Part shown: positions 47,994-58,235 of the stretch, piece after piece
How the letters are laid out: each line of letters starts with the position of its first letter
Position numbering within the stretch: position 1 is the first letter of the stretch
NCBI GenBank assembly: GCA_020186115.1
Contig: WSYJ01000182.1
Coordinates: 186,001-250,000 of the forward strand
Direction of reading: 5' to 3'
DNA from: Histomonas meleagridis
Lineage: Eukaryota; Parabasalia; Tritrichomonadida; Dientamoebidae
Length of the DNA: 64,000 nucleotides
Notes under the pieces: generated by a model
What the model saw: only the letters and a program-made list of their open reading frames with translations
What the model was told of the DNA's origin: nothing
Databases searched by the model: none
Program-made: the position numbers and the translations under genes

Positions 47994-50903
47994 ATGTCCG
48001 ACATTAATGCCTTACTAGCTCAGCTTCAGGCAAGCACATCTCGCTCATCGTATCAACAACCACAAAATGGTGTTGCCGTACAACCACAACAAAGTTCTTT
48101 ACCTCAACAAGCTCCTCAACCTGCTCCAGCTGCAACTAATCCTTTACAACAACTTTTAATGAATACACAAGGAGGAGCAGCACAACAAAGCGGTGGTACC
48201 TTTTTCCTTCCACCACCAACTGCACCACCTCCACCACCATCAATTGGTCCAGGATCATTTGTTGAGCCACCACCACCTTCAGCAAGTCTTTTACCAGGAA
48301 CATTCTTGCCACCACCAACTTCTGCCCCACCTCCACCACCACCAAGTCAATCATCGCCATTAGCAGGATTGCTGAATACTCAGCAATCTGCTCCACCTCC
48401 TCAAGCTCAATCAACATCACCATTAGCAGGCTTACTTAATACACAACAAACAGCTCCTCCACCACCTCAACCACAACCACAAAGTGCATCTCCATTAGCA
48501 AGTTTACTCAACAAACAACAAACAGCACCTCCTCCACCTCAGCCACAACAACAGAGTGCATCTCCATTAGCTGGCTTACTTAATTCTCAACAATCAGCAC
48601 CTCCACCACAACCACAAACAACATCACCATTATCCAATTTACTGTCAACGCCATCACCAACAATAGCAGCACCACCACAACCACAGTCGACCATGAAAAC
48701 CAAAGATTTATCACGCACCAATATTTCATTCCAAGAATTTTCAAAGAAGGCCGACTTTACCTCTGCTGGCACAGTCAAGTTCAATCCAGCCACCGATGGC
48801 ACCATTCAAAGTGTTCTTAATAAGTCACCAGCATATTCACTTATTGAAATTCCAGAAGGTGAATATAACGAAGAATTAACAATTCTTAAGCCATTCTATG
48901 TTCGTGGTAATGGCAAAGTCAAAATCTTAGGTAAAGGTGCTGGCGATGTCATTGCAATTAATGGCGATTATGTTGTCTTAGAAAACCTTCACATCAAACA
49001 AATCGACACACGCGAGGGCGGAGGCATTAGTATCCAAGGTGGCTATGGCAAAGTTATCAACTGTGAAGTTGAAAGTGAAGTACTCTCAACGATAGCAGTT
49101 AATGGCAAAGCTAATGTCGAAATTATCAATAGCAAATTATCCGGTTCATTTAATCCATGTTTACATTGTTCAGATGAATGTATTGTTTATTGTGAACATA
49201 CCAAATTTAAGAAATCCAAGACTTATGGTGTTTATACATGTAACAACACCACATTATATTTAGATAATTGTAAAGTTTCAAAGAATGCAGAAGGTGCATA
49301 TATCATAGATCATTCTAACTTATATGCAAAGAAGAGTGAGTTTAAGAAGAATGAAAATAGTGGCATTGGAATCTTAACAGATGGAAAAGCATTAGTCCAA
49401 GATTGTGATGTTCATGATCATAAAGGTAGCGCAGGTATTTTTGGTGCAAATGGATCCGCATTTCATATTGACAAATGTAATTTCACTAACAATGACATTG
49501 CAGCAGTTAAAGTTTCTGAAGGATCAATATTACGTTCTACAAACAATGTTTATAAGGATTCTGAACAAAATTGTATTGTCTTAGTTAATGATAATGGATT
49601 TGCATATTGTGAAAATGATTCATTCTCTGGTAAATGTATTGCAGCACTTGTAGCATTTGAAAATGGTAGTGTTGAAGCTAAAGGTATATCAATACGAGAT
49701 GTTGATGGCGCAGGTTTATTATGTTATGACTCAGGAAATCTTAAAGTTAGTGATTCAATGATAGATAAGACAACAGGTGTTGCAATGCAAATACGTAATC
49801 AATCACATATCGAATTTGAAAATGTATCCATAACTAATACACAAAAAGTTGGCGCGTTAATTGTTAGTGAAGTTTCAGGTTATATTAAGAATTGTAAGTT
49901 TATGTATGTTAATGGAGCAGGAGCTGAGATTGCAGAGATCACTGATTTACTTATCGAGGATTGTGAATTTAATAATAACACTACAGGTGGATTAGCTATT
50001 CATGACAAGAATAGTTTCACGATAATGAATTGTAAGTTCTGTAATAATGTCATTGGATGTGATATCTCTGGAGAAAATGATTCTGTTAAATTTGACAAAT
50101 GTGAATTTAATAACAACACACAAATTGGTATTCATACCTCCGCGAATTCATCTCCAAACTTTAGTGATTGTGTAGTATCAGGTAATGGACAAATTGGGTT
50201 AGCGAGTACTACATCTAAAGTTCATTTACAAGGCTGTGACTTCAACGCTAATCAAATGGCCGGCTTAAGCTTTTCAGATTCATGTAAAGCTGTATTAGAG
50301 AATTGTGTCATTCATGACAACAAAAACTTTGGGTTACAAGTCCACACGAGTAATACACATGTTAAATTAATCGATTGTAAGATCTTGAACCATATTAACA
50401 CTTCATCATTAATCTGTTTGAATGATGCTGTAGTTCGTTGTATTAATTGTAAGTTCGAATCGTCATTACATCCTCATTGTGAAATTAGAGAAGGAGGAAA
50501 AGTTTCAATGAAGAAATGTGACTTAAGTAACACATCAAAAGGTATCGGAATACAAGTGCATGATGACGGAGTATTTAAGATTAATGAAACTGTTATTCAT
50601 AATGAACAAAAGTTCGGAATAATGATAGGTGGTAAAGGGAAAGTGAAGGCAAAGAAGTCAAAGATTTTGGACTGCGGTTCTTCTGGTGTATATTCGCAGC
50701 CAGGATCTTTCGCACAGTTCGAAGAGTGCGAATTCATTAATAATGGACAAACTGCTTTCCAGGTGCTCGGTGAAGTTGTGCTAAAGGACTGTAAAATAGC
50801 TGACCACTCAGCTTATGGAGTGACAATAGCGGATAGCGGATCACTAAAGGAAGAAAATACACAGTTCGGTAATAATGGACAAGCAAATATCCATCACCAA
50901 TAA
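47994..50903 (+). CDS. Proline/glutamine-rich protein with right-handed beta-helix domain
   Basis: 969 residues, no signal peptide. Residues ~20-235 are Pro/Gln/Ser-rich with five SPLAGLLNTQQ-type repeats and polyproline runs like formin FH1 or WASP segments, able to bind profilin or SH3/EVH1 domains. From ~245 to the end come parallel beta-helix (PbH1) repeats of about 22-24 residues, e.g. IIDHSNLYAKKSEFKKNENS and similar, each with N-C-K/E-F turns and regular Asn/Cys ladders. Such helices bind or cleave polysaccharides when secreted; here the protein lacks a secretion signal, so a cytosolic scaffold is more likely. The last 250 bp are GC-richer. Confidence 0.82.
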   Translation: MSDINALLAQLQASTSRSSYQQPQNGVAVQPQQSSLPQQAPQPAPAATNPLQQLLMNTQGGAAQQSGGTFFLPPPTAPPPPPSIGPGSFVEPPPPSASLLPGTFLPPPTSAPPPPPPSQSSPLAGLLNTQQSAPPPQAQSTSPLAGLLNTQQTAPPPPQPQPQSASPLASLLNKQQTAPPPPQPQQQSASPLAGLLNSQQSAPPPQPQTTSPLSNLLSTPSPTIAAPPQPQSTMKTKDLSRTNISFQEFSKKADFTSAGTVKFNPATDGTIQSVLNKSPAYSLIEIPEGEYNEELTILKPFYVRGNGKVKILGKGAGDVIAINGDYVVLENLHIKQIDTREGGGISIQGGYGKVINCEVESEVLSTIAVNGKANVEIINSKLSGSFNPCLHCSDECIVYCEHTKFKKSKTYGVYTCNNTTLYLDNCKVSKNAEGAYIIDHSNLYAKKSEFKKNENSGIGILTDGKALVQDCDVHDHKGSAGIFGANGSAFHIDKCNFTNNDIAAVKVSEGSILRSTNNVYKDSEQNCIVLVNDNGFAYCENDSFSGKCIAALVAFENGSVEAKGISIRDVDGAGLLCYDSGNLKVSDSMIDKTTGVAMQIRNQSHIEFENVSITNTQKVGALIVSEVSGYIKNCKFMYVNGAGAEIAEITDLLIEDCEFNNNTTGGLAIHDKNSFTIMNCKFCNNVIGCDISGENDSVKFDKCEFNNNTQIGIHTSANSSPNFSDCVVSGNGQIGLASTTSKVHLQGCDFNANQMAGLSFSDSCKAVLENCVIHDNKNFGLQVHTSNTHVKLIDCKILNHINTSSLICLNDAVVRCINCKFESSLHPHCEIREGGKVSMKKCDLSNTSKGIGIQVHDDGVFKINETVIHNEQKFGIMIGGKGKVKAKKSKILDCGSSGVYSQPGSFAQFEECEFINNGQTAFQVLGEVVLKDCKIADHSAYGVTIADSGSLKEENTQFGNNGQANIHHQ

Positions 50904-50960
50904 ACAAAACTAATTGAATCTTTGGATAATCAAAAAATGTTAATGTGCGCGATGGGAAAT

Positions 50961-51302
50961 AATTCGAATTTATGTGTTTGGTGAAAAAGAAATATTCGAA
51001 TTTATGTGTTTGGTGATAAAGAAATATTCGAATTTATGTGTTTGGTGATAAAGAAATATTCGAATTTATGTGTTTGGTGAGAAAGAAATATTCGAATTTA
51101 TGTGTTTGGTGATAAAGAAATATTCGAATTTATGTGTTTGGTGATAAAGAAATATTCGAATTTATGTGTTTGGTGATAAAGAAATATTCGAATTTATGTG
51201 TTTGATGAAAAAGAAATATTCGAATTTATGTGTTTGGTGAGAAAGAAATATTCGAATTTATGTGTTTGGTGATAAAGAAATATTCGAATTTATGTGTTTG
51301 GT
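50961..51302. repeat. 32-bp minisatellite, about 10.7 copies
   Basis: Direct tandem repeat built around the palindrome ATTCGAAT followed by tatgtgtttggtg. Units differ by a few bases (gataaag, gaaaaag or gagaaag). 32 is not divisible by three and stops occur in all frames, so it is non-coding, in the 3' flank of the beta-helix gene. No spacers, so not CRISPR. Confidence 0.95.
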
Positions 51303-51621
51303 ATTTAATGAAAAATAATTCAAAGAATTTCTGAATTAATTGTAGAACGAATGGAAACATGCTGTGAATTGTATTATCGATTTTTTAATAATAAATTTGT
51401 TATTAAATGTAATGTTTGTTAAGGTCTTTATATCACATGGGAATAAATTTGTTTGGTTTAAATGAAATGTTCATTTTTGGGATTTTCTCTTGCACCATTC
51501 AATGAAAATTAATCGTTGAGCCAAAGACATTTTCAATTGTATTTGATTGTAAAATCACTTTTTCTATATATGTGATTAAATAGTTTATGTGATTGTAAAT
51601 CATATAAATTATTGAAAACGA
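51303..51621. other. Intergenic
   Basis: AT-rich 5' flank of the Cys-rich gene; no clear initiator or relic. Confidence 0.4.
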
Positions 51622-52992
51622 ATGTCAGCCTGCCAAATGCTCGTTTTTGCCTTTTTCCTCTGTTCTGTTGTTTCACAGAAAACGAATGATCCTAATTATT
51701 GCGAAGACTGTGACCCATGCAAGTATGGAGAATATTGGCCACAAGGAACAACACATCACTGTGTAAAATGCCCAAAGGGTACATACAATAATATTCGAGA
51801 AGCCCGCCAATGCACACAATGCCCATCAGGTTACTATGCCGATAAAGAAGGAACAAAGAATTGCAAGCCATGTCCCGTCGGTTATTATTCTAATGTTGAT
51901 GAACCTTCAACTCTCGAAACCTGCAAGAAATGTCCAGAGGGAACTGTCGCTTCTACTGAAGGTTCATCTCAATGCGTTCCAATTGAGACATGTAAAGCTG
52001 GATATTATATCGATGAAATCACCTCCAAATGCAAGCGATGTCCCGCAGGAACATACTCTGAGGTACCTGGCCTCTCCAAGTCCTCTTGTATAAAATGTCC
52101 ACCAGGAACATTCAGTGATATCGATGGAGCCAAATATTGTCTTCGTTGCACAGATGGTCGTTACAGCAGTGAGGAAGGTGCCACGTTTTGTGATAAATGC
52201 CCAGATGGCACATTTTCCAACAATACATATCCAGAGTCTTTAATCAATTGCAATGAATGTCCACCAGGAACAGAGAGTTTCTATGACGAAGCCTCACCAT
52301 ATTGCAAGACATGTGAAGCCGGCTATTATTCTGAGGATGGATATCGATGCATTGAATGTCCAAAAGGATATGCGTCAGAAGAAGGGTCCTCCAAATGCAC
52401 ACGTTGTCCCGCAGGTTACTACAGCAAGAAAGGATCATCCAAATGCCGACGATGTCCCGATGGAACATATGCCGAATATTCCGGATCTGGCGAATGTCAA
52501 GAATGTCCCTCTGGATACTTCTCGAACAGCACATATCCCGACTCGTATGAGAAATGCTTTGCATGTCCACCAGGTTCACGAGGCGGGTACCCACGATATG
52601 AATGTCATCGTTGTTCCGAAGGATTTTATAATCCATTATATGGACAAATACAATGTAACCAATGTCCGCCAGGTACATACAGTGATCATTTAGGTGGCAC
52701 AGAATGTAAGAAATGTCCGAAAGGAACATCTGCACAATTTAGTTCAAGTCCATCATGCGGTAAATGCCCCAAAGGTTCATACGCTGACGAAGAAGGATCA
52801 CAGTATTGCAAGGCATGTATGCCTGGAACTTATGGCGATGTGATCGGAGCAACTTCCCAGGAAGCTGCTTGTAAGAATTGCCCTTGTGGCTTGTATAACC
52901 CTAAGAGTGGCTCTGACAAATGCTATGAATGTCCTGCAGGTTATTTCCCTGATAAATATCAAATTAAATGTGTAAAAGTTGAAGATGAATAA
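51622..52992 (+). CDS. Secreted cysteine-rich protein with GCC2/GCC3-type repeats
   Basis: 456 residues. Residues 1-19 (MSACQMLVFAFFLCSVVSQ) are a signal peptide. The rest is tandem ~25-45-residue modules of the form C-x2-C-P-x-G-T/Y-Y followed by C-x2-C, as in ephrin-receptor-like/TNFR-like GCC2_GCC3 domains and in many protist surface proteins such as Giardia VSPs. No membrane anchor follows the last repeat, which ends in KVEDE, so it is probably secreted or held by partners. A calcium-binding or adhesive role is possible but not shown. Confidence 0.88.
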   Translation: MSACQMLVFAFFLCSVVSQKTNDPNYCEDCDPCKYGEYWPQGTTHHCVKCPKGTYNNIREARQCTQCPSGYYADKEGTKNCKPCPVGYYSNVDEPSTLETCKKCPEGTVASTEGSSQCVPIETCKAGYYIDEITSKCKRCPAGTYSEVPGLSKSSCIKCPPGTFSDIDGAKYCLRCTDGRYSSEEGATFCDKCPDGTFSNNTYPESLINCNECPPGTESFYDEASPYCKTCEAGYYSEDGYRCIECPKGYASEEGSSKCTRCPAGYYSKKGSSKCRRCPDGTYAEYSGSGECQECPSGYFSNSTYPDSYEKCFACPPGSRGGYPRYECHRCSEGFYNPLYGQIQCNQCPPGTYSDHLGGTECKKCPKGTSAQFSSSPSCGKCPKGSYADEEGSQYCKACMPGTYGDVIGATSQEAACKNCPCGLYNPKSGSDKCYECPAGYFPDKYQIKCVKVEDE

Positions 52993-54170
52993 AGTAATGA
53001 TAATTTAACGGTCTCTTATCGTTGTGAAATATGATGTGAAATGACAACGATGTGATGAAAAAACAAATTATTGAATTGATGAATATACATTAAGGGATGT
53101 TTTAATCGAAAATAAAATAAATTTTCAATAAAAAATGAGTGTAAAAATTATAATTTTAAAAGATAAAAGAAAAAGAGGTACTCAAATCTTGCAATATTTT
53201 TACAACGATAATTTTATGTTAATAATGGCATCGGTAAAATATTACAAAAATACCCTAGTTATGAAATTTTGACTATTCAATCTTTCCAAATTCGATATGA
53301 TTTCGACCATACTTTTTTCGGGAAATTTGGGATATTTCCTATATAGACATTGATTTTTTTATTCAAAAAAGAGGTCCAAGTGAAGTGAAAAACTGACACT
53401 CTGAACAAAAAATTTAATTTTCTCAGCATCTGTTGCATGAAATTCTAAATAAATATAAACACAAGAATATACATTGTAAGTTAATATTAAATATTATGTG
53501 TCATAAAAATATATCAATTTTTTGAAAAAAATGATTATTTATATTCCTTTATTGTATTAAGATTTTTTCGCATTAACAATGAAGGAAATAATATGAATTA
53601 TCAATTTTCAATAACAAAAATGGAATTAATTTTCGAGACATTGCTAAAATAAAGTAATTCAAAAAAATATTACAAAAATTATTTGGTATATATCACAAGA
53701 TTAAATTTTTCTTGAAACTCAAGAATTAATATATCTATTATATATTTAGTTTAATATATGAGAAAGAAGCGAAATCTAACGCAGAATTTTGAGAGATTTA
53801 TGTTTTTATATAATAGATCAAGAAAAAAATTCAAAGAAAATCAATGGTTTATTTGATCTCTCAGCCAGGACGAACGTTATGTTTACACAGCCAAAACCCT
53901 CTTGAGACAACAGAAAAAAGGGTAAATTTTGCTTTGTAAAGCAGTGAAATCTCAATTTTTTGATGTCAAAAATCGAAAAACAATAATATCTTTTTTTTGT
54001 GCGTTAAAATTTTGGAAAACAGAATTTTATATGCTTAACAGACGCTATTAATAATTAAAAAAGAATCCTAACGCTAGATAGGTCAGTTGGACTACCTCTG
54101 TTCTTCAAAAAAATAATTTAAACAATGAGACGAAGAAAATTATTCAAATAATTGAATAAACACCTAAAAC
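52993..54170. other. Intergenic, 1.2 kb AT-rich
   Basis: No coding sequence above noise on either strand. A short GC-richer patch near 54070-54110 shows no foldable RNA I can support. Confidence 0.5.
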
Positions 54171-54750
54171 ATCATATCATACCATTTATTCATTCATTCA
54201 TTTGTTTATAAATTGTCAACCATCCAACTTATAATTGGATCAACATTAGTCCGTTTTTTAGCTGAAGCACAAAAAAGTTGAACTTGACGACTTTCAACTT
54301 CTTGAAGTCGAAGGCGTGAAATAATTTCATGTGATTTCATAGATTCTGGTAAATCTTCTTTGTTGGCTATAACAAGAATAGGAATATCAATGATTTCTTG
54401 ATCATTAAGAAGTGATTCAAGTTGAACTTCACTTCGTTCAACTGCTTCTTGATCTGCAGAATCTAAAACATAAAGAATAACATCTGACGTCTTACAATAT
54501 AAACTCCACAAATATTGATAAGATTGATCTCCTCCAATATCATAAACTACAAGATCAACATTACCAATACTAGTAGTAGATGAACGTGCTCCAATAGTAG
54601 GTGTAATTGGTGCTTCTGTATCTTCTTTAGAAATGGCTCGAACTAACGTAGATTTCCCTGCATTTGGAAGTCCAACAATAGTAACTGTTAATTCTTTAGA
54701 AAAGAAAAGGCTTAAAAGCCAACGCCAAAATCTTTTAAAAATGTTCATGT
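54171..54750. repeat. Duplicated segment, full copy (A)
   Basis: Direct repeat of 57788-58235. The copies share 448 aligned bases with two substitutions (54572 and 54680, both third-position and synonymous). The other copy lacks 132 bp. Homology stops 2 bp upstream of the ATG and 35 bp beyond the stop. Confidence 0.9.
54206..54748 (-). CDS. Arl8-like ARF-family small GTPase
   Basis: 180 residues from the ATG at 54748; the frame stays open further upstream only with a non-ATG extension overlapping the importin gene start. N-terminus MNIFKRFWRWLLSLFFSKE is an amphipathic helix as in Arl8. GLPNAGKST (P-loop), TIGARSST (switch I Thr), YDIGGDQSYQYLW (switch II), ANKEDLP (G4) and CASAKK (G5) are all present. 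Arl8 drives lysosome positioning and phagosome traffic through effectors. The adenine of its ATG lies 51 bp from the divergent importin ATG. A deleted copy lies at 57823-58233. Confidence 0.85.
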   Translation of the reverse strand: MNIFKRFWRWLLSLFFSKELTVTIVGLPNAGKSTLVRAISKEDTEAPITPTIGARSSTTSIGNVDLVVYDIGGDQSYQYLWSLYCKTSDVILYVLDSADQEAVERSEVQLESLLNDQEIIDIPILVIANKEDLPESMKSHEIISRLRLQEVESRQVQLFCASAKKRTNVDPIISWMVDNL

Positions 54751-54799
54751 GTACAATGACAGGGCACCCCAACGTATTATTGTAATTGGTCAAGTCAAA
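54749..54799. promoter_or_regulatory. 51-bp divergent promoter
   Basis: Only 51 bp separate two divergent start codons, so both genes must share this promoter. It contains caacgtatt but no clear TCAY(T/A). Confidence 0.5.
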
Positions 54800-57499
54800 A
54801 TGGATTCGATTCCTCCTATTCCTTTTCTTCTGGAGCGTATCGCATTTCCTGATAAATATGGAAGAGAAGATTTTCAACGTGCCCATCAAGCGTTAAACGA
54901 TTATTTGCAGAATAATAGAGTCGATGCGATTATGAATTTTTGTGCAATACTTGAAAATATGGAAGGAAAAATCGAATTAAGACGACAAGCAGTAATACAA
55001 ATTGCTTCTTTATTAAATCCTCGAACGCCTGAAATCAGAGATAAGATCCTTCAAAATTTATGGAGCGTTGGTGATTTTTCTGTCCGCCTCAAAGATTTAA
55101 TACACAGATCAGTTACTGAAAGTGACTTAGTTATTCGAAATTTTTCATGTCAAATTTTTGCATTTATTTTTGGAATTGAAAGTGGACAATGGATGGAACC
55201 ATTAAAAGAAATTTCTGGTTTACTTTTGGGTGAACTCAACAACGAAAATCTTCTAATTGCCTTTTTTACGATCTATAAAGAGATTCTCAACTTATCTAAT
55301 TTCTCACAAGAGCTCAAAAAGGTAGAACTTGTCGGAATATATCGTAATTTTTTTGCATCTGCTTTGAAAATCCTTAGCATTCCATATAATAGCCAAACTT
55401 GTCTCACATTCCCAGTTCGCGAGGCAGCAGCAGAAGCTGTCCTTTATACTATACAACGCCTGAGCGAGTTAATTGAAGATGGAGTTGAAACAAAGATTCC
55501 ATTAATTCTTCAAAACATTGAGAATTCATTTCGAGATGCAACACCAAAACTCTTTCAATTACTTCATGTTATTATGCTTTATCTTATTAAGAAATTCTAT
55601 CCTTTATCTCCTCATTTTATGCCGACTATAGCTACTTATGTAATGAATGGATTTAATGTTTATGATCCCAAACTTAGAAGTATACCCATATATTTTTGGC
55701 AAGAACTTGCACAATTTGAAAATGCATATCGAAAAAAGCCGACTTTCAAATGCGAAATGTTACATTTATCACGAACAGCTGTTCAAGGATATTTCGAAAA
55801 CTTCTTTAACATTATGATTAATATTGATCCAAATGATGTCGAGATTGAATCCACACTTGATCCCTTACCACATATGTTTGCTGCATCTTCTTTACAAGCC
55901 ATATATAAAGTCGAGCCAGATATTGTATTTAATCTATGTACTAATCGAGCAAAGGAATTAATTAATAATGGAAAAGTTTGGGTACATTTTCATACAGCAT
56001 TATTACTTGTATATTCGATATTAGAACGTCCGACAAATCCTAATGCATTTATACCATTTTTAGCAAGTGTACTTGATAATTTTGTTGCATGTTGTTCACC
56101 ACAAAACCCCCCACATTTAAGAGAAACAGCATTATTTGTTATGTCATTAGTATTAAAATATTATCCAGATTTAGTTACTAATGCATCTGATCCACACCAT
56201 GCAATTAAGGTCATATTAGACATTATACAACCACCACCACAAGAACTAATAATCATAGAACGATATTCCACGATATTATATTATTTATCAGCTGTATATA
56301 CTGTCAAGAATTCATTTGAATCAATCATACCACAATATTTTGAACAAATTTATAATATGTTCCAATGTATGTTAGATTTTGTTCTCAAATCAGAAAGTAG
56401 TGATGAAAGTAGTAAAATTAGTGCTATCACATCAATTACAGAAGGAGTTTGTAATTTAATTTCGAATATGAAATCTGAGAACATTCCAATGTTATCAGTC
56501 TTATATGGACAAACATGTCAAACTTTAGCGACATCAGCAAATGGTTTTATGTCTGGAGGTATTTTATATTCTTATCAAGCAGGACTTTGTTCGATAATCA
56601 CCACATTCATATTAAAAATTAAAACAGCTGTTACACCAGATCAATTCCAAGCTACTGTCCAATTACTATTTGGTTTATTACAAAAACAATATTATCTTCT
56701 CTATGAAGAAGGATTAATGACATTATCATCATTAGTTAAATGTTTCCCACCTGCACTTAATGAACAACAAATTATTCAATGTTTAGGGTTCATTCAAAAA
56801 GGTTTAGGCTCACGAAATGAAGGAGTTATTAATGCAAGTGTTATATTGTTAAGAGAATTATTTGAAAAATATAATCGTAATATGTTAATGATGAACATTT
56901 TTGATGATGCATTTACATCATTACGCAATTTAGTTATGAATAACCCTTCTAAAAAAGATATTCATCCATTCGTTATACAAACAATTGCGACAATGTTCGA
57001 AGTTTTACGTGATGTACCTGAAGCTGCTGGTATTCTCCAACAACATCATCGCAATTTAGAACAATTCTTATCAACAATTCGTATGAAAGTAACTACGTTA
57101 AACTTTGAACATGAATCGGATATAGAATATGCAAATCAATTGTATATATCAATCGCTAATTGTTATAGAGCTTATGCAAAGAACTTTTATGCAATGCTTT
57201 TTGAAGGTGATGGCTCTCCTGAGCAATTACAAGAAGAAAGAACACAACTATTGGAATTGGATAATTTGGCTCAAAACATATTACAAATTGGTAGGGATAA
57301 TATCGAGGACGATTTAATTTTGGCTTTTATGAAGACGGCAAGACAATTTGGTGAACATTGCTCAAGGAGAAATAACGTGATATTAAATAGAAGAAAAATT
57401 CATGACGTAATAAGTATTGGAATTAAAAGAACTCAGAGTAAATATCCAAAGTTACACCAAGAGGCAAAGGAAACTGCAGCATTCCTTAAATCAAAATAA
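54800..57499 (+). CDS. Importin-beta family karyopherin (importin-beta1/Kap95-like)
   Basis: 899 residues from the ATG at 54800; an earlier GTG at 54749 only extends the frame over the shared promoter. The whole protein is a HEAT-repeat solenoid. N-terminal RRQAVIQIASLLNPRT and later LSSLVKCFPPALNEQQ and GLGSRNEGVINASV match the repeat style and spacing of importin-beta1, and length fits (~870-880 usual). It carries importin-alpha or direct cargo into the nucleus and is released by RanGTP. Transportin-type karyopherins are an alternative. Confidence 0.8.
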   Translation: MDSIPPIPFLLERIAFPDKYGREDFQRAHQALNDYLQNNRVDAIMNFCAILENMEGKIELRRQAVIQIASLLNPRTPEIRDKILQNLWSVGDFSVRLKDLIHRSVTESDLVIRNFSCQIFAFIFGIESGQWMEPLKEISGLLLGELNNENLLIAFFTIYKEILNLSNFSQELKKVELVGIYRNFFASALKILSIPYNSQTCLTFPVREAAAEAVLYTIQRLSELIEDGVETKIPLILQNIENSFRDATPKLFQLLHVIMLYLIKKFYPLSPHFMPTIATYVMNGFNVYDPKLRSIPIYFWQELAQFENAYRKKPTFKCEMLHLSRTAVQGYFENFFNIMINIDPNDVEIESTLDPLPHMFAASSLQAIYKVEPDIVFNLCTNRAKELINNGKVWVHFHTALLLVYSILERPTNPNAFIPFLASVLDNFVACCSPQNPPHLRETALFVMSLVLKYYPDLVTNASDPHHAIKVILDIIQPPPQELIIIERYSTILYYLSAVYTVKNSFESIIPQYFEQIYNMFQCMLDFVLKSESSDESSKISAITSITEGVCNLISNMKSENIPMLSVLYGQTCQTLATSANGFMSGGILYSYQAGLCSIITTFILKIKTAVTPDQFQATVQLLFGLLQKQYYLLYEEGLMTLSSLVKCFPPALNEQQIIQCLGFIQKGLGSRNEGVINASVILLRELFEKYNRNMLMMNIFDDAFTSLRNLVMNNPSKKDIHPFVIQTIATMFEVLRDVPEAAGILQQHHRNLEQFLSTIRMKVTTLNFEHESDIEYANQLYISIANCYRAYAKNFYAMLFEGDGSPEQLQEERTQLLELDNLAQNILQIGRDNIEDDLILAFMKTARQFGEHCSRRNNVILNRRKIHDVISIGIKRTQSKYPKLHQEAKETAAFLKSK

Positions 57500-57787
57500 A
57501 AATTAATTGACTATTGTAGTTTTGATGTAAAACACTGAAATTTGTTCAACTTTGACAAAGTTTTGAGTTTTGTTGTTGGCGGACGTTAATGTGGATAATT
57601 AATTCGAAATGAATATAAAATTAACTTTAATTTAAAAAGAGTTATCTTACTTCTCGAAAAGGAGTTGATAACAATGATAAAGATATTGAGTTTTTATGTG
57701 AAATTGAATTTAAAGAATGATTGGTGATTCAATCAAATAATTTAAACAGAAAATTGTAAAGGAATACAAATACCGAATATTTAAAGT
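57500..57787. other. Convergent intergenic region
   Basis: AT-rich, no coding sequence seen. Confidence 0.45.
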
Positions 57788-58235
57788 ATCATATCATACC
57801 ATTTATTCATTCATTCATTTGTTTATAAATTGTCAACCATCCAACTTATAATTGGATCAACATTAGTCCGTTTTTTAGCTGAAGCACAAAAAAGTTGAAC
57901 TTGACGACTTTCAACTTCTTGAAGTCGAAGGCGTGAAATAATTTCATGTGATTTCATAGATTCTGGTAAATCTTCTTTGTTGGCTATACTCCACAAATAT
58001 TGATAAGATTGATCTCCTCCAATATCATAAACTACAAGATCAACATTACCAATACTCGTAGTAGATGAACGTGCTCCAATAGTAGGTGTAATTGGTGCTT
58101 CTGTATCTTCTTTAGAAATGGCTCGAACTAACGTAGATTTCCCTGCATTTGGAAGTCCAACAATTGTAACTGTTAATTCTTTAGAAAAGAAAAGGCTTAA
58201 AAGCCAACGCCAAAATCTTTTAAAAATGTTCATGT
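57788..58235. repeat. Duplicated segment, deleted copy (B)
   Basis: Same orientation as 54171-54750, 132 bp shorter. The missing block is flanked in the full copy by short tataa-like direct repeats, a microhomology deletion signature. Confidence 0.9.
57823..58233 (-). pseudogene. Arl8-like GTPase copy with internal in-frame deletion
   Basis: 136 codons, open from ATG to stop. It is identical in protein to the gene at 54206 except for 44 residues missing between QYLWS (switch II end) and IANKEDLP (G4). P-loop, switch I and G4/G5 remain, but the central strand and helix of the GTPase fold are gone, so a working GTPase is unlikely. Two synonymous differences separate the copies. It lacks the original promoter: sequence upstream of the ATG is unrelated. 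A short interfering product cannot be excluded. Confidence 0.85.

Noticed and set aside
50961-51302. CRISPR-like periodic array
   Set aside because: Units abut directly with no unique spacers, and the genome is eukaryotic.
54060-54115. GC-richer patch with tRNA-like words
   Set aside because: It cannot be folded into a tRNA cloverleaf and has no B box.
54749-54799. Upstream extension of the importin protein from GTG
   Set aside because: It would overlap the only room for the promoter, lacks ATG, and the family begins at the ATG at 54800.
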